A stretch of 64,000 bases of DNA, from contig NZ_FOKV01000001.1 of the NCBI RefSeq assembly GCF_900112105.1, positions 1,359,027 through 1,423,026 of the forward strand, given 5' to 3'. Made by a program: the position numbers and the translations under genes. Source of the DNA: Zunongwangia mangrovi. GTDB taxonomy: Bacteria > Bacteroidota > Bacteroidia > Flavobacteriales > Flavobacteriaceae. Of the stretch, positions 43,286 to 52,592 are shown one piece after another; position 1 is the first letter of the stretch; each line of letters begins with the position of its first letter. The notes beneath the pieces are model-generated. The model was not told where the DNA came from. It ran no database searches and worked only from the letters and a program-made list of their open reading frames with translations.

Positions 43286-44161
43286 TTTTTTAAAGCTTTT
43301 AATCACTTTTTTAACTAGTTTAACTACGATCAAAACTAAAATACCAACGATTAAACCAATAAAGAATTCGGTGATCATTGCTGGGATCTGTGGAAAAATA
43401 TCGTGTAGAAAATCTAGATTATGAGTAAATATTCCTCCTGAAACCAGCATTAAAGCTATTGTTCCTATTACAGAAAGTCCTTTAATTACTTTAGGTAAAG
43501 CGTTTACCAAAAATCTACCAACTTTATCAGAAAAACTATTATCCTCTTCGTTTAGATCGATAAGTTTGGTGCCAAAATCGTCCATTCTTACAATTAAAGC
43601 CACAATCCCATAAACACCTATGGTTGCAACGAGGGCGATCATAGACACTACGATGATCTGTGTTGGAAGTTCAGCCCCTTCAACAGTTCCCAGGGCAATA
43701 ATTACAATTTCAACAGATAAAATAAAGTCGGTTAAAATAGCCGATTTCACCTTGTCTTTTTCTCGAGCTAGAATTTCTTCTTTCGTTAATTTTTCAGTCG
43801 TGTCAATTTTTTTGTGATGCTTTTTATGCGGAAAAGCGAACTCATACACTTTTTCAGCACCTTCGTAGGCAAGATAAAGTCCGCCAAACAATAAAATAAT
43901 ATGAATCACAGAAGGTAAAAAGGCGCTTAAGAGAAAACCGAGTGGCAGGATTATTAATTTATTCAGCAAAGATCCTTTAGTGATTTGCCATAAAACCGGT
44001 AACTCCCGGGAAGAAACGAAACCAGAGGCTTTTTCAGCATTAACGGCGAGATCATCTCCTAAAAGTCCGGCAGTTTTTTTACCGGCAACCTTACTCATTA
44101 CCGCAACATCGTCCATCAAAGCTGCAATATCATCTAACAAAGCGAAAAATCCAGAGGCCAT
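43283..44161 (-). CDS. DUF808 family membrane protein
   Basis: A 292-residue inner-membrane protein of the DUF808 (YedI) family. The N terminus MASGFFALLDDIAALMDDVAVMSKVAGKKTAGLLGDDLAVNAEKASGF is the family signature, with hydrophobic segments at about 75-100, 140-165, 170-190, 220-245 and 262-285. Function is not known. The gene is flanked by direct copies of the ~95-bp repeat at 43195-43285 and 44301-44399. Confidence 0.93.
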   Translation of the reverse strand: MASGFFALLDDIAALMDDVAVMSKVAGKKTAGLLGDDLAVNAEKASGFVSSRELPVLWQITKGSLLNKLIILPLGFLLSAFLPSVIHIILLFGGLYLAYEGAEKVYEFAFPHKKHHKKIDTTEKLTKEEILAREKDKVKSAILTDFILSVEIVIIALGTVEGAELPTQIIVVSMIALVATIGVYGIVALIVRMDDFGTKLIDLNEEDNSFSDKVGRFLVNALPKVIKGLSVIGTIALMLVSGGIFTHNLDFLHDIFPQIPAMITEFFIGLIVGILVLIVVKLVKKVIKSFKK

Positions 44162-44300
44162 AGTATTCTAAAATTTTTGGGAAGATAATATTTATTTCTT
44201 TCTCGTGAGATTCAAATTAACTCTTCAGTCTATAAATTAATATTTTGGCAATATAATTATTCGATCTAAACTGCATATTTGTATTTTAATTTCAGAATCT

Positions 44301-44399
44301 ATTGGCACCGCCAAAGGGTATAATATCCCAAGGCTTGTCTCGAAATTAAAAATTTGTTTCTAATGAATGCCTCGTGGGCTTGCTGCGAGATAATTTACT
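44301..44399 (+). repeat. Dispersed ~95-bp repeat, copy 2
   Basis: Begins ATTGGCACCGCCAAAGGGTA, contains CTCGAAATTAAAAATTTGTT and CCTCGTGGGCTTGCTGCGAG, ends ATAATTTACTT. Same orientation as copy 1 on the other side of DUF808 and immediately before the leader of the next rightward gene. Confidence 0.85.
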
Positions 44400-44429
44400 T
44401 TTACTGAAATATTCTTAAAGAGAAAAATT

Positions 44430-45233
44430 ATGCGTAGTTCAAAGCTAAGATTAGCCGGTTTTATTCTTGTTTTTTTAGGTGTAAATTTGAAAATGACTTC
44501 TCAGGAAAAGCAAAGCGATGAGCTTGTGATCCTAAGTTATAATATTCATCATGCTAATCCACCTTCAGCTTCAGATCTTATAAATATAGATACCATTGCT
44601 GCTATTCTGAAAAAAAGTAAAGCAGATATTGTTGGGTTACAGGAAATCGATGTTTTCACAAAGCGGTCTGGAAAGAATTTGGATATGGCAAAAGAACTGG
44701 CAGCGAAAGCTGGTTTCGAATATTGGTATTTTTCAAAGTCGATCGATTTTCAGGGAGGAGGTTATGGTACGGCGATCTTATCTAAATTTCCAATCTCAGA
44801 TACGCTTACCAAGAAATTACCCAATCCTAAAAATGCCGAGCCAAGAACACTGTCTTTGGCTAAAATTCATATTAAAAAAGATCTTGTTATTACAATAGCG
44901 AATACACATTTAGATTATACAGATGCTTCAAACAATTTTGCCCAGGTTTCGGCATTACGCGAAGTGCTTTCGGAGGAACCTGAGCCGATTTTTGTGACCG
45001 GCGATTTTAATGTTATGCCTAACAGTGCGTCAATGAAGTATTTATTTGAAGCTTTCACATCTAGCTGTATAGAAGATTGCGAGTTTACCTCGTCCGCACA
45101 AAATCCAGATAGTACGATTGATTATATTTTGTTTAAAGGGAATAAAGTTGAAGTTTTAAAGCACGAAGTCCTGAAGGAAACTTATGCCTCAGATCATTTC
45201 CCGGTAAAAGCAAGATTCGTGATAGAGAACTAA
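44430..45233 (+). CDS. Endonuclease/exonuclease/phosphatase family protein, secreted
   Basis: A 267-residue metal-dependent phosphohydrolase of the EEP superfamily with an N-terminal signal-like segment. Signature motifs: ILSYNIHHA, IVGLQEIDVF (metal-binding Glu), GGGYGTAILSKFP, NTHLDY, VTGDFNVMP and ASDHFPVKA (catalytic Asp-His). Closest in style to the secreted DNase/sphingomyelinase-like group, but the substrate is not determined. Confidence 0.9.
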   Translation: MRSSKLRLAGFILVFLGVNLKMTSQEKQSDELVILSYNIHHANPPSASDLINIDTIAAILKKSKADIVGLQEIDVFTKRSGKNLDMAKELAAKAGFEYWYFSKSIDFQGGGYGTAILSKFPISDTLTKKLPNPKNAEPRTLSLAKIHIKKDLVITIANTHLDYTDASNNFAQVSALREVLSEEPEPIFVTGDFNVMPNSASMKYLFEAFTSSCIEDCEFTSSAQNPDSTIDYILFKGNKVEVLKHEVLKETYASDHFPVKARFVIEN

Positions 45234-45246
45234 TCAGCTAAAAAGA

Positions 45247-45275
45247 AAAACCACGCAGATTAACTACGTGGTTTT
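45247..45275. terminator. Intrinsic terminator
   Basis: AAAACCACG and its complement CGTGGTTTT around an 11-base loop, 13 bases after the EEP-protein stop. Confidence 0.78.
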
Positions 45276-45304
45276 GAGCACAAATTAAAAATTGAAAATC
45301 AAGA

Positions 45305-45340
45305 ACCTCGGGGAATTAAACCCATATCGAGGCATTCAAA
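45305..45340 (-). repeat. Truncated copy of the ~95-bp repeat
   Basis: Read on the minus strand it contains GAATGCCTCG, GGGTTTAATTCCCCGAGG, corresponding to the right-hand third of the full element. The left part is missing. Confidence 0.5.
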
Positions 45341-45350
45341 ATGAAATTCT

Positions 45351-46550
45351 TTATACATTCACTTTACCAGATTCAATGACGTAATTATAATTTTGATTTT
45401 GCTTTCCCACACTTTTACGCTTATAGTGCGCTGCAATATGACCAAGCTGAAAAACGATCTTTGCTGAATCCTTCATTGATAATTTAGATCCATCTGCATG
45501 TACCCATCTTTTTAAAGGTTGCTCGCAGATAAATGAGTTTGCTTTTTCAGCTCCAAAATGTTTTTTCATTCGCATAAAGATCTCTACATCAAAAAGCCAT
45601 TTTGTAATAAAAGGTTCATTAAAAGCGATCTTTATCACTTCTTTATCCATGATCTTAGCTCCACATTGGGTGTCTTTAAAGTTCATTCTTAGAATTTTTC
45701 TAATAATGTAGTTTATTGTTAAGCTGATAATTTCTCTGGCCGATTCTTTCGCAATATTGGCACCCATTCTGGAAATTCGGCTACCGCTTACAATTTTAAA
45801 ATCTGAGGTTTCTATCGTTTTAACTAGATCATCAAAATCTGTAAGATCTGTAGATAAGTCGGCATCTAAAAATCCAATATAATCAAGATCAGTATACTCG
45901 GCCATGTGTAGCATCCCTAATCGAACTGCTTCAGCTTTTCCTCCGTTTTTTTCACAATCGTAAACCGTGATATAATCTTCTCTGCCTCTACGTAGGTCGT
46001 TTAAAACCTGCAGCGTATTGTCTTTACTTCCGTCGTTAACAAAACAAAGATGATATCCAGAGTGTTTTTCAACAAAATCTGTAAATTCTTTGCTTAACAA
46101 TCTATCCTCTTCATTGTAGCATGGGATCACAACGCCCACACATCTTTTCTGAATGATGGTGTTCTGAGAAACCGCTTTTTGCTCTTTATTTACAGCACCT
46201 ATTAAACGTTTCACTCTAGCCGAAACTTCGTCCAGACTTAAAGGCTTTTTCATATAATCTTCAACCCCAAGATCAAAACTTTCTACAATTAGGTTATCAT
46301 CTGTATTTCCAGATAAGACCATAATTGGAGTTGTGCTATTTTTTGTACCTCTTATGTATCTAATAATTTCGATTCCTGAAATTATAGGCATATTAATATC
46401 CACAATCACTAGATCTGGCTTAAAAGTGTCGAAAGTAGCTTTAGCTTTTAAAGCATCAGTTTCTGTTTCTACGTCATATCCCAATTCACTTAAACGTCTC
46501 TTCAAAGGAAGAAGGACTAACTGCTGGTCGTCGATGGCTAAAATTTTCAT
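45351..46550 (-). CDS. Response-regulator receiver domain fused to a polyprenyl-phosphate-type GT2 glycosyltransferase
   Basis: A 399-residue fusion. Residues 1-120 are a receiver domain: acidic pair D7-D8, phospho-acceptor Asp51 in LVIVDINMP, Ser80 in VLSGN and Lys102 in MKKPLS. Residues 137-375 are a GT-A transferase of the DPM1/GtrB type: VVIPCYNEEDR, FVNDGSKDNTLQVL, EKNGGKAEAVRLG, FLDADLST with the DXD motif, then QCGAKIMDKEVI and WLFDVEIFMR. There is no output DNA-binding domain; the enzyme itself is the output. GT2s of this type normally load a sugar onto a polyprenyl phosphate. It is divergent from the 1029-residue membrane protein gene and belongs to the adjacent polysaccharide locus. 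No cognate kinase is nearby. Confidence 0.93.
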   Translation of the reverse strand: MKILAIDDQQLVLLPLKRRLSELGYDVETETDALKAKATFDTFKPDLVIVDINMPIISGIEIIRYIRGTKNSTTPIMVLSGNTDDNLIVESFDLGVEDYMKKPLSLDEVSARVKRLIGAVNKEQKAVSQNTIIQKRCVGVVIPCYNEEDRLLSKEFTDFVEKHSGYHLCFVNDGSKDNTLQVLNDLRRGREDYITVYDCEKNGGKAEAVRLGMLHMAEYTDLDYIGFLDADLSTDLTDFDDLVKTIETSDFKIVSGSRISRMGANIAKESAREIISLTINYIIRKILRMNFKDTQCGAKIMDKEVIKIAFNEPFITKWLFDVEIFMRMKKHFGAEKANSFICEQPLKRWVHADGSKLSMKDSAKIVFQLGHIAAHYKRKSVGKQNQNYNYVIESGKVNV

Positions 46551-46573
46551 GGCATTAGATTGTTTATATGGTT

Positions 46574-46581
46574 CAAAAGTA
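46574..46581 (-). promoter_or_regulatory. -7 element of the receiver-GT2 gene
   Basis: On the minus strand TACTTTTG, a perfect TAnnTTTG match, lies 24 bases before the ATG at 46550. Confidence 0.55.
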
Positions 46582-46666
46582 GATTGATTTAGAGTGTATT
46601 ACGCTGGTTATTAGATGAAGAACAAATTTTAGTTAGACGAGTGGTTAAATTGTATCGATAAATGGA

Positions 46667-46698
46667 TTGCTATTACGATAAACATTCTTTTATATTTA
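46667..46698 (+). promoter_or_regulatory. Promoter of the GT-C-like membrane protein operon
   Basis: TTG at 46667-46669, a 21-base spacer and TATATTTA at 46691-46698, 28 bases before the ATG at 46727. With the opposite-facing -7 element it makes a divergent control region of 176 bases between the two genes. Confidence 0.55.
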
Positions 46699-46726
46699 TC
46701 GTAGTTTTATAGAACTTATCTAGCGA

Positions 46727-49700
46727 ATGAAGGAAAAGACTAATAAATATTTAATAGTAGCCTTGATTATTGGCGTTCTTTTTCATGGGACGGCGATTTT
46801 CTTCACTATAGAAAATACTTACGATGCTTTAATTCATTTATTTTTTGCAGATCATTATGCCAATAGTTGGTGGGAACCCTGGAACTACGAGTGGTACACG
46901 GGTTTTACGGTAATGGGCTATCCACCGCTGGTCCACCAGGTGATGGGGCTGTTAAGTTATATTGGCGGACTCAAATTTGGGTTGTTCACGGTTGGGGTTA
47001 TTGGCATCATTCTTTTTATCACCGGGGTTTACAGATTTTCATTGATGATGCTTGCCGATCGAAAGGCTGCGGGATATGCAGCGCTATTGGCGGTTTTTTC
47101 GTCCTCTTTTGTAGAAACCCTGCATATTTTTGGTCAGTTACCCAGCATTGTAGGGGTTTCGGTGTTGATGCATTGCATGCCTGAAATCTACATGTGGATA
47201 AAAACCGGGAAACTCGGTTCTCTGGTTAGAGCGATCTCTTTATTAGCGGTTACCGTTACCTCGCATCACGTAACACCGATCTTTGGAATGGTGTTTTTTA
47301 TCTTTCCCTTAATTGGGATGGCGGTGATGGATAATTCACGAGAGCGAGTAAATCATATCAAAGAAGTCACTTTTAAAGTTTTTCTGAAATCTTTTTTTGA
47401 AGCCTTTAAAAGAATTGTCCTATTTGGTGGAATTTCGCTGGTCATCATCGTAACATGTATTTTGCCGTATTGGATTAATTCAAAGAAAAACCCGATCACG
47501 CAAGTACCCATTCCGCATGGGAGTAGAGATAACTTTTTAGAAGTTACTTCCTCTGGCTTGGTATTCTTTACCATTCCGTGGGGAATTTTATTGTTTCTGC
47601 TACCGTATATTTTTTATCGATATTATTCAAAACGATACATCTTTTTTGGTTTGTCGTTTACCTTATTAACCATTTTGGGAACCGGTGGAACTACACCAAT
47701 CCCTAGAATGATGCTTGGCGATACTGCCTTTAATATTCTTACTTTAGATCGATTTACGCTTTGGGCATCGATCATGGCTTTGCCGATATTCGGTGAATTT
47801 GGCTATCGTTTTGCTGAAGGTGATTTGCGTTGGAAAATTCAGGAGAAATTAGGCGCGGTTTATCATCGGGTCTTAGGAGCTGTATTGGTAGGAATGTTCC
47901 TTTTTATGTGCATTTTTACAATCACGCTCGGCTATTTTAGGCCTATGCAGCCACAAAAAATAAAAACCTTGCCTATTACCAATTTTCTAAATCAGGATCA
48001 GCATGATCATTGGCGGTTTTTAACTTTGGGATTTGGTGATCAGATGGCGTGGCTTTCAGCACAAACCAATGCATTAACCGTAGATGGAAATTATCATAGC
48101 GCACGGCGTTTACCAGAACTTACCACCAGAGCAGTAGAGCGACTGGAAAATTCAAAATTCCGGGGGGTAGAAGGGATTGGTTCTTTGCAGCAATTCTTAA
48201 CTGTTCCAGAAAAATATAACCTGAAATACATATTTTCGAATGATAAGTTTTACGATCCTATTTTGTATTTCTCGGGTTGGCAAAGGCTTCAGCAACTAGA
48301 AAATGGGATCATGGTTTGGGAAAAATTAAATGTCCCGCCACTTAGCAAGATTTTGCCAAAAGAAGACGTTCCCGTTTTTCTTAAAATTATGTGGGGCGTG
48401 ATTCCGGTGCTCACTGTTTTGATCGCATTCTTTATTAATATTCAGTTGATCTGGTTTCAAACGCTAAAGATCAAAATACCCGAGAAACCCGATTTTTTAA
48501 GATTTAAAACTAATTACGACGGTTTCAGCTGGAAGCTGATCAAGATTAGTCATATTTGGGCGGTAATTTTATGCGGAGTCATTTTCTACGGAATTTACCT
48601 TTTTTACATTAAAAATGCGACACAAATAAGCGCTGAAAATGTTGTGCGATCGTATTACGATGCGCTCGATTTTAAGGAGTTTGAAAGAGCACATTCTTAT
48701 CTAGATCCAAAAAGTGATGTGACGATCGCACAATATATGCTTGAAGTTTCAGTAACCGATGGTATTTTAAGTTCTTACGCAAAAATGGATTCGATTGGGC
48801 TGGAAGTGCTTAGTGAATCAAAGAACAGGGCGAAGATCTTGGCGCATACCGAGTGGATCACTCCGCTCGAAAAGATCGACAAAACCTACGAGCACGATGT
48901 CATTAAAATAGGAGGAAAGTGGTTTATAAAACCGAGTACTTACGATCTGGATATTCCGCCAGATCAGCTTTTTTCAGATAATCTAACGCAGTTTTATAAT
49001 CATGGGCGTCGAAGAATTACCACACAGCAAACCTATCACCAGGATGTTTTAAAACAGCCGGTTTTAGAGGTGCTTTCAGCAAAATTGGTGAAAAAGGGCG
49101 ATCGTTATGCGATTATTGGCGAAATTCAGAATGTCGATAATGTGCCTGCCGATGTGGTGATCAAAGGCACCTTATACAACGACGACAACAAAGAACTTGC
49201 CGGCTATAGCGCAAAATATGTGATGAGCCATAAATTGCTTCCGAAGGAAATTAGCAGTTTTAGAGTCGATTTTGAAGGGATCGCGTGGTTGGGGAAAAAC
49301 GATAAAATTCCAGAGACGTTTAATCCAGATGAATTTACGCCGGTAGAATTACCAGAACCGCCAACCAAATTCAATTTGCAATGCGCGGGAAATGTTGCCA
49401 ATACAGATCTTTATAAATACGTAGCCCTGGCCGATGCAAATTATGCTGAAGACAAGATCTCTGGAACACTTTTTAACTACGGAATCCAGGAAGTGACCAT
49501 TCCCGAGCTTATTTTTTCGTATTACGATGAAAATAAACAGCTTGTTTGGGTGAATCAGGATTTTATGCGAGAAGGCGTGCGGGTACAGCGTAAACAATAT
49601 TTTGATTATGATTTGCCGAATCTAGAAGAAGTAGAAATTATCAATTCTTCGATGGAAAATATTTTTGTAAATGGTTTGCCTAATAAAGAGATCGCCATAA

Positions 49701-49816
49701 AAGTGATTCCAGATCGTAAAGAAGATCATCCAAAACAGCAAATGCAGGCTTTGGAAGGAAAAGGCTATAATTTCATTAAATTAGAACTGAATAACTACGT
49801 TGGAAATCCAAAATAA
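46727..49816 (+). CDS. Large GT-C-like membrane protein with NTF2-like extracytoplasmic domain
   Basis: A 1029-residue protein. Residues 1-420 carry about ten hydrophobic helices; the first loop (YDALIHLFFADHYANSWWEPW) has acidic and histidine residues where GT-C transferases keep catalytic ones, and GYPPLVHQV follows, as in the membrane proteins grouped with PTPS-related/GT-C families. A soluble loop occupies about 425-555. Further helices lie near 565-585 and 620-640. After them, ENVVRSYYDALDFKEFERAHSYLDP starts an NTF2-like domain (about 650-745), followed by beta-rich extracytoplasmic modules to the C terminus. The stop overlaps the next start by one base. Most likely uses polyprenyl-phosphate sugars made by the neighbouring receiver-GT2. 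Catalytic assignment is inference. Confidence 0.72.
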   Translation: MKEKTNKYLIVALIIGVLFHGTAIFFTIENTYDALIHLFFADHYANSWWEPWNYEWYTGFTVMGYPPLVHQVMGLLSYIGGLKFGLFTVGVIGIILFITGVYRFSLMMLADRKAAGYAALLAVFSSSFVETLHIFGQLPSIVGVSVLMHCMPEIYMWIKTGKLGSLVRAISLLAVTVTSHHVTPIFGMVFFIFPLIGMAVMDNSRERVNHIKEVTFKVFLKSFFEAFKRIVLFGGISLVIIVTCILPYWINSKKNPITQVPIPHGSRDNFLEVTSSGLVFFTIPWGILLFLLPYIFYRYYSKRYIFFGLSFTLLTILGTGGTTPIPRMMLGDTAFNILTLDRFTLWASIMALPIFGEFGYRFAEGDLRWKIQEKLGAVYHRVLGAVLVGMFLFMCIFTITLGYFRPMQPQKIKTLPITNFLNQDQHDHWRFLTLGFGDQMAWLSAQTNALTVDGNYHSARRLPELTTRAVERLENSKFRGVEGIGSLQQFLTVPEKYNLKYIFSNDKFYDPILYFSGWQRLQQLENGIMVWEKLNVPPLSKILPKEDVPVFLKIMWGVIPVLTVLIAFFINIQLIWFQTLKIKIPEKPDFLRFKTNYDGFSWKLIKISHIWAVILCGVIFYGIYLFYIKNATQISAENVVRSYYDALDFKEFERAHSYLDPKSDVTIAQYMLEVSVTDGILSSYAKMDSIGLEVLSESKNRAKILAHTEWITPLEKIDKTYEHDVIKIGGKWFIKPSTYDLDIPPDQLFSDNLTQFYNHGRRRITTQQTYHQDVLKQPVLEVLSAKLVKKGDRYAIIGEIQNVDNVPADVVIKGTLYNDDNKELAGYSAKYVMSHKLLPKEISSFRVDFEGIAWLGKNDKIPETFNPDEFTPVELPEPPTKFNLQCAGNVANTDLYKYVALADANYAEDKISGTLFNYGIQEVTIPELIFSYYDENKQLVWVNQDFMREGVRVQRKQYFDYDLPNLEEVEIINSSMENIFVNGLPNKEIAIKVIPDRKEDHPKQQMQALEGKGYNFIKLELNNYVGNPK

Positions 49817-51042
49817 TGAAGCTAAAAATTAGATTCATCATATTGCTGAGTTTGGTCGTTTTAGGCTCTTCTTTTGGATATTTTTATACTGAAGTTGATG
49901 CTGAAAAAATCGAGCTTATAAATGCCAAAGATCGATATACAGCCGGCGAAAAAATTCAGCTGAAATTCAACAATATCGATAAAAGCTGTAAACTTTATCT
50001 TCATCATTCTTATTCGCAAACGATTCTAAAACCTGAGATTGCAGAAAATCAAGCCACATTTTTAATTCCTGATTTTCTAAGTGCAAAAAGCGGGGAAGTC
50101 AATTGGATTTTGCTGAAGGATGAAGAGCAATTACAAACCGGAAGTTTCGAGATTCTGCCAAAAGTTGCTTCAAAAACAGTGATCGAAAGTTATTTTGGGC
50201 CGCGAAGTATTCAGGCGGGCGATCGTGATTATTCGATGTTAGTGGTCGTGCCAATGGACGCGATGGATAATCCTTTGCCCGATAGCACAAGCGTGATGCT
50301 GCATAAACAGTTTTACGAGGAGATCGATTCTGTAGAAATATTTACAGATAAACTTATGGCCTGGCGAAATATTATGGCCTATCGAAAAACAGGAAATATC
50401 AATGTTTCTTCGACGGTTTTAGGCGTAAATTCGATCGAATTAACTACCAATGTTTTTCCTTCAAACGCGACAGACTTTCAGATATTCTCATTCAGAAATC
50501 ACGATTTTGCCGATGGAAATCAGATTGCAGAATTTACCACTTCAGAAATAAAAGATGAATGGGGAAATACGATTAGCGATGGAACTTTGGTGTCGTTTTA
50601 TATCGAAAATGAAGCGGGAACAATGCTTACCACCAGAGGAAGTTCGATCGAAGGAGTGGCGACGGCAAAAATAATTCATCCAGATCATCCCGATACCTGG
50701 AAAATTAAAGGCTATGTGACAGGTTTGGCTGAAAGTAATGAAATTGAAATTAGTTTTAGACAAGCTTTAAAAGATTTTGAAGTCGAATTTTCTAACGGAA
50801 ATCGAAGCATCAAAATAGGGCCACTGCAAAGTTTTATGCAACAGCTAATTCCCGATGGTGCCGTAGTGAAATTGCATATTTTTCATCAAAATAAATTAGT
50901 TGAAATAAAGCAGGAAACCTCGAATGATGGTTTCGTGACTTTTCGATTAACCAAAAGTTTTTATCCTGAAAACAGCTATAGTTTTAAAATTGAAGCCCTG
51001 GGCAAAAGCAAAACCACAGAAGAACTGAGTTATGAAGAATAA
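49816..51042 (+). CDS. Membrane-anchored beta-sandwich protein of the polysaccharide locus
   Basis: A 408-residue protein with a single N-terminal helix (IILLSLVVLGSSFGYFYT) and a long extracytoplasmic part rich in short beta-strands; several Ig-like/invasin-like modules can be guessed (AGEKIQLKFNNIDKS, the TTSEIKDEWGNTISDGTLVSFYIENEAG segment has the 'D-x-x-G-N-x-I-x-D-G-T' style of bacterial Ig-like domains). No known enzyme motif. Coupled by overlap with both neighbours (1 base before, 11 bases after), so it must work with the GT-C-like protein and the hydrolase. I do not recognise a named family. Confidence 0.7.
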   Translation: MKLKIRFIILLSLVVLGSSFGYFYTEVDAEKIELINAKDRYTAGEKIQLKFNNIDKSCKLYLHHSYSQTILKPEIAENQATFLIPDFLSAKSGEVNWILLKDEEQLQTGSFEILPKVASKTVIESYFGPRSIQAGDRDYSMLVVVPMDAMDNPLPDSTSVMLHKQFYEEIDSVEIFTDKLMAWRNIMAYRKTGNINVSSTVLGVNSIELTTNVFPSNATDFQIFSFRNHDFADGNQIAEFTTSEIKDEWGNTISDGTLVSFYIENEAGTMLTTRGSSIEGVATAKIIHPDHPDTWKIKGYVTGLAESNEIEISFRQALKDFEVEFSNGNRSIKIGPLQSFMQQLIPDGAVVKLHIFHQNKLVEIKQETSNDGFVTFRLTKSFYPENSYSFKIEALGKSKTTEELSYEE

Positions 51043-52585
51043 GATGAATAAAAATATCTATCGTGCCGGGTTGATCGTCACTTTTGTGGCGCTAAATGCG
51101 TTGGTGCTTTTTGGATTGAGTTCGGTTTTGGCGTGGTTAAATACAGGAGCCGAGCGCACAGGAATGTTGCATACCGAGGTGTTGAGCAAAGATGTGTATT
51201 TGCCAGATATCGAATGGGGGAGTTTAGAAAATCCCGGCCGTCCAATGGAGCAGCAGACTTTAGGTGAAATTCAGCAGGATTATTTGAACGCCTGGTATGT
51301 AAAACACGTGGCTTATAAAACCAATAATCCTTACGGAATCGAAGATTATTATACCGATAGTTCTCGTGTAAATCTTTTTAAGACCATTGCGTTTAATAAA
51401 GAAAATGACATTCATTTAGAGGCGACAACTTTAAATCATCACCCCAAATTAGAGTTTTACAGTGCAGATGGGCAGTTGGTGGTGATCACTGATGATGAGG
51501 TGATCGAATATCAGGAAATTTACGAGCAGGATAAAAAACTTTTGACGCATCAGGACACCTCGTCGTATCGCGTAATGATGCTTTTAGAAGACGGATTTTG
51601 GCGCATAAGGCACATGGTAAAACATTCGGCTAAAGCACAAGAAGATTCGGTTGCGACCAATAAAATTGCTGAAGTTAAAGGCAAAAAAATAATTGTTGAA
51701 AATAACGAATTTAAAATCAAGGGAATCAATTATTACCCAAAGGATTCGCCCTGGGATATGTTTGGAGAAAACTTCAGTAAAGATACGATCGCTCAAGATT
51801 TTAAAATTATCAGAAATGCCGGGTTAAACAGTATTCGGATTTTTATTCAGTATGAAGATTTTGGAAAAGCTGAAGTTCTTCCGCAGAAATTAGAGAAACT
51901 AAGAACGGTTTTAGATCTGGCTGATGAAAATCAATTAAAAGTAGTGGTTACTTTGTTTGATTTTTATGGAGATTATTCGGTGTTGGATTGGACGCTCACC
52001 CACCGGCATGCAGATCAGATCGTTTCAGCTTTTAAAGATCATTCGGCAATTTTAGCCTGGGATCTAAAAAATGAACCCGATTTGGATTTTGAAAGCCGTG
52101 GGAAAGATATGGTTTTGCAGTGGTTATCTCACGTTGCCGATGAGATTAAAAAATACGATCCAAATCATCTAATTACGATTGGCTGGTCGTCGCCAGAAGC
52201 TGCGGTAAATCTTCAGGATAAAATAGATTTTGTATCTTTTCATTTTTATAAAGATCTAGAAAAATTAGCTTCAGATTATAGCATTCTTGAAAAAGAAATT
52301 ATGAATAAACCACTGGTAATGCAAGAGTTTGGAATGAGTTCTTATCACGGTTTATGGAATCCTTTTGGAACCGATGAAGAAGCACAGGCCGGTTACCATA
52401 AAAAAATGCAAGACTTCTTTAAAAAAGAGGATCTTGCATTTATGTCCTGGACATTATATGATTTCGAGGAAGTTCCTTCGCAGGTGGTGGGTAGATTACC
52501 ATGGAGAAAAAGCAGGCAAAGATTCTTCGGGTTTTTAGACCAGAATGGAGAACCTAAGCCTGCTTTTAAGTATATAACTCACTAA
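51032..52585 (+). CDS. Membrane-anchored GH5-like glycoside hydrolase with an NTF2-like domain
   Basis: A 517-residue protein with one N-terminal helix (residues 12-36), an NTF2-like module (about 75-200, GEIQQDYLNAWYVKHVAYKTN ... EDGFWRIRHMVKH) and a C-terminal TIM-barrel hydrolase (about 215-515). The barrel has KGINYYPKDSPWD, the acid/base Glu348 in WDLKNEPD and the nucleophile Glu432 in LVMQEFG, which is the retaining clan GH-A pattern. Start may be 51032 or 51044. Analogous in position to the periplasmic hydrolases of cellulose (BcsZ) and Pel (PelA) systems, which trim the nascent polymer. Confidence 0.82.
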   Translation: MKNKMNKNIYRAGLIVTFVALNALVLFGLSSVLAWLNTGAERTGMLHTEVLSKDVYLPDIEWGSLENPGRPMEQQTLGEIQQDYLNAWYVKHVAYKTNNPYGIEDYYTDSSRVNLFKTIAFNKENDIHLEATTLNHHPKLEFYSADGQLVVITDDEVIEYQEIYEQDKKLLTHQDTSSYRVMMLLEDGFWRIRHMVKHSAKAQEDSVATNKIAEVKGKKIIVENNEFKIKGINYYPKDSPWDMFGENFSKDTIAQDFKIIRNAGLNSIRIFIQYEDFGKAEVLPQKLEKLRTVLDLADENQLKVVVTLFDFYGDYSVLDWTLTHRHADQIVSAFKDHSAILAWDLKNEPDLDFESRGKDMVLQWLSHVADEIKKYDPNHLITIGWSSPEAAVNLQDKIDFVSFHFYKDLEKLASDYSILEKEIMNKPLVMQEFGMSSYHGLWNPFGTDEEAQAGYHKKMQDFFKKEDLAFMSWTLYDFEEVPSQVVGRLPWRKSRQRFFGFLDQNGEPKPAFKYITH

Positions 52586-52592
52586 CACCAAT

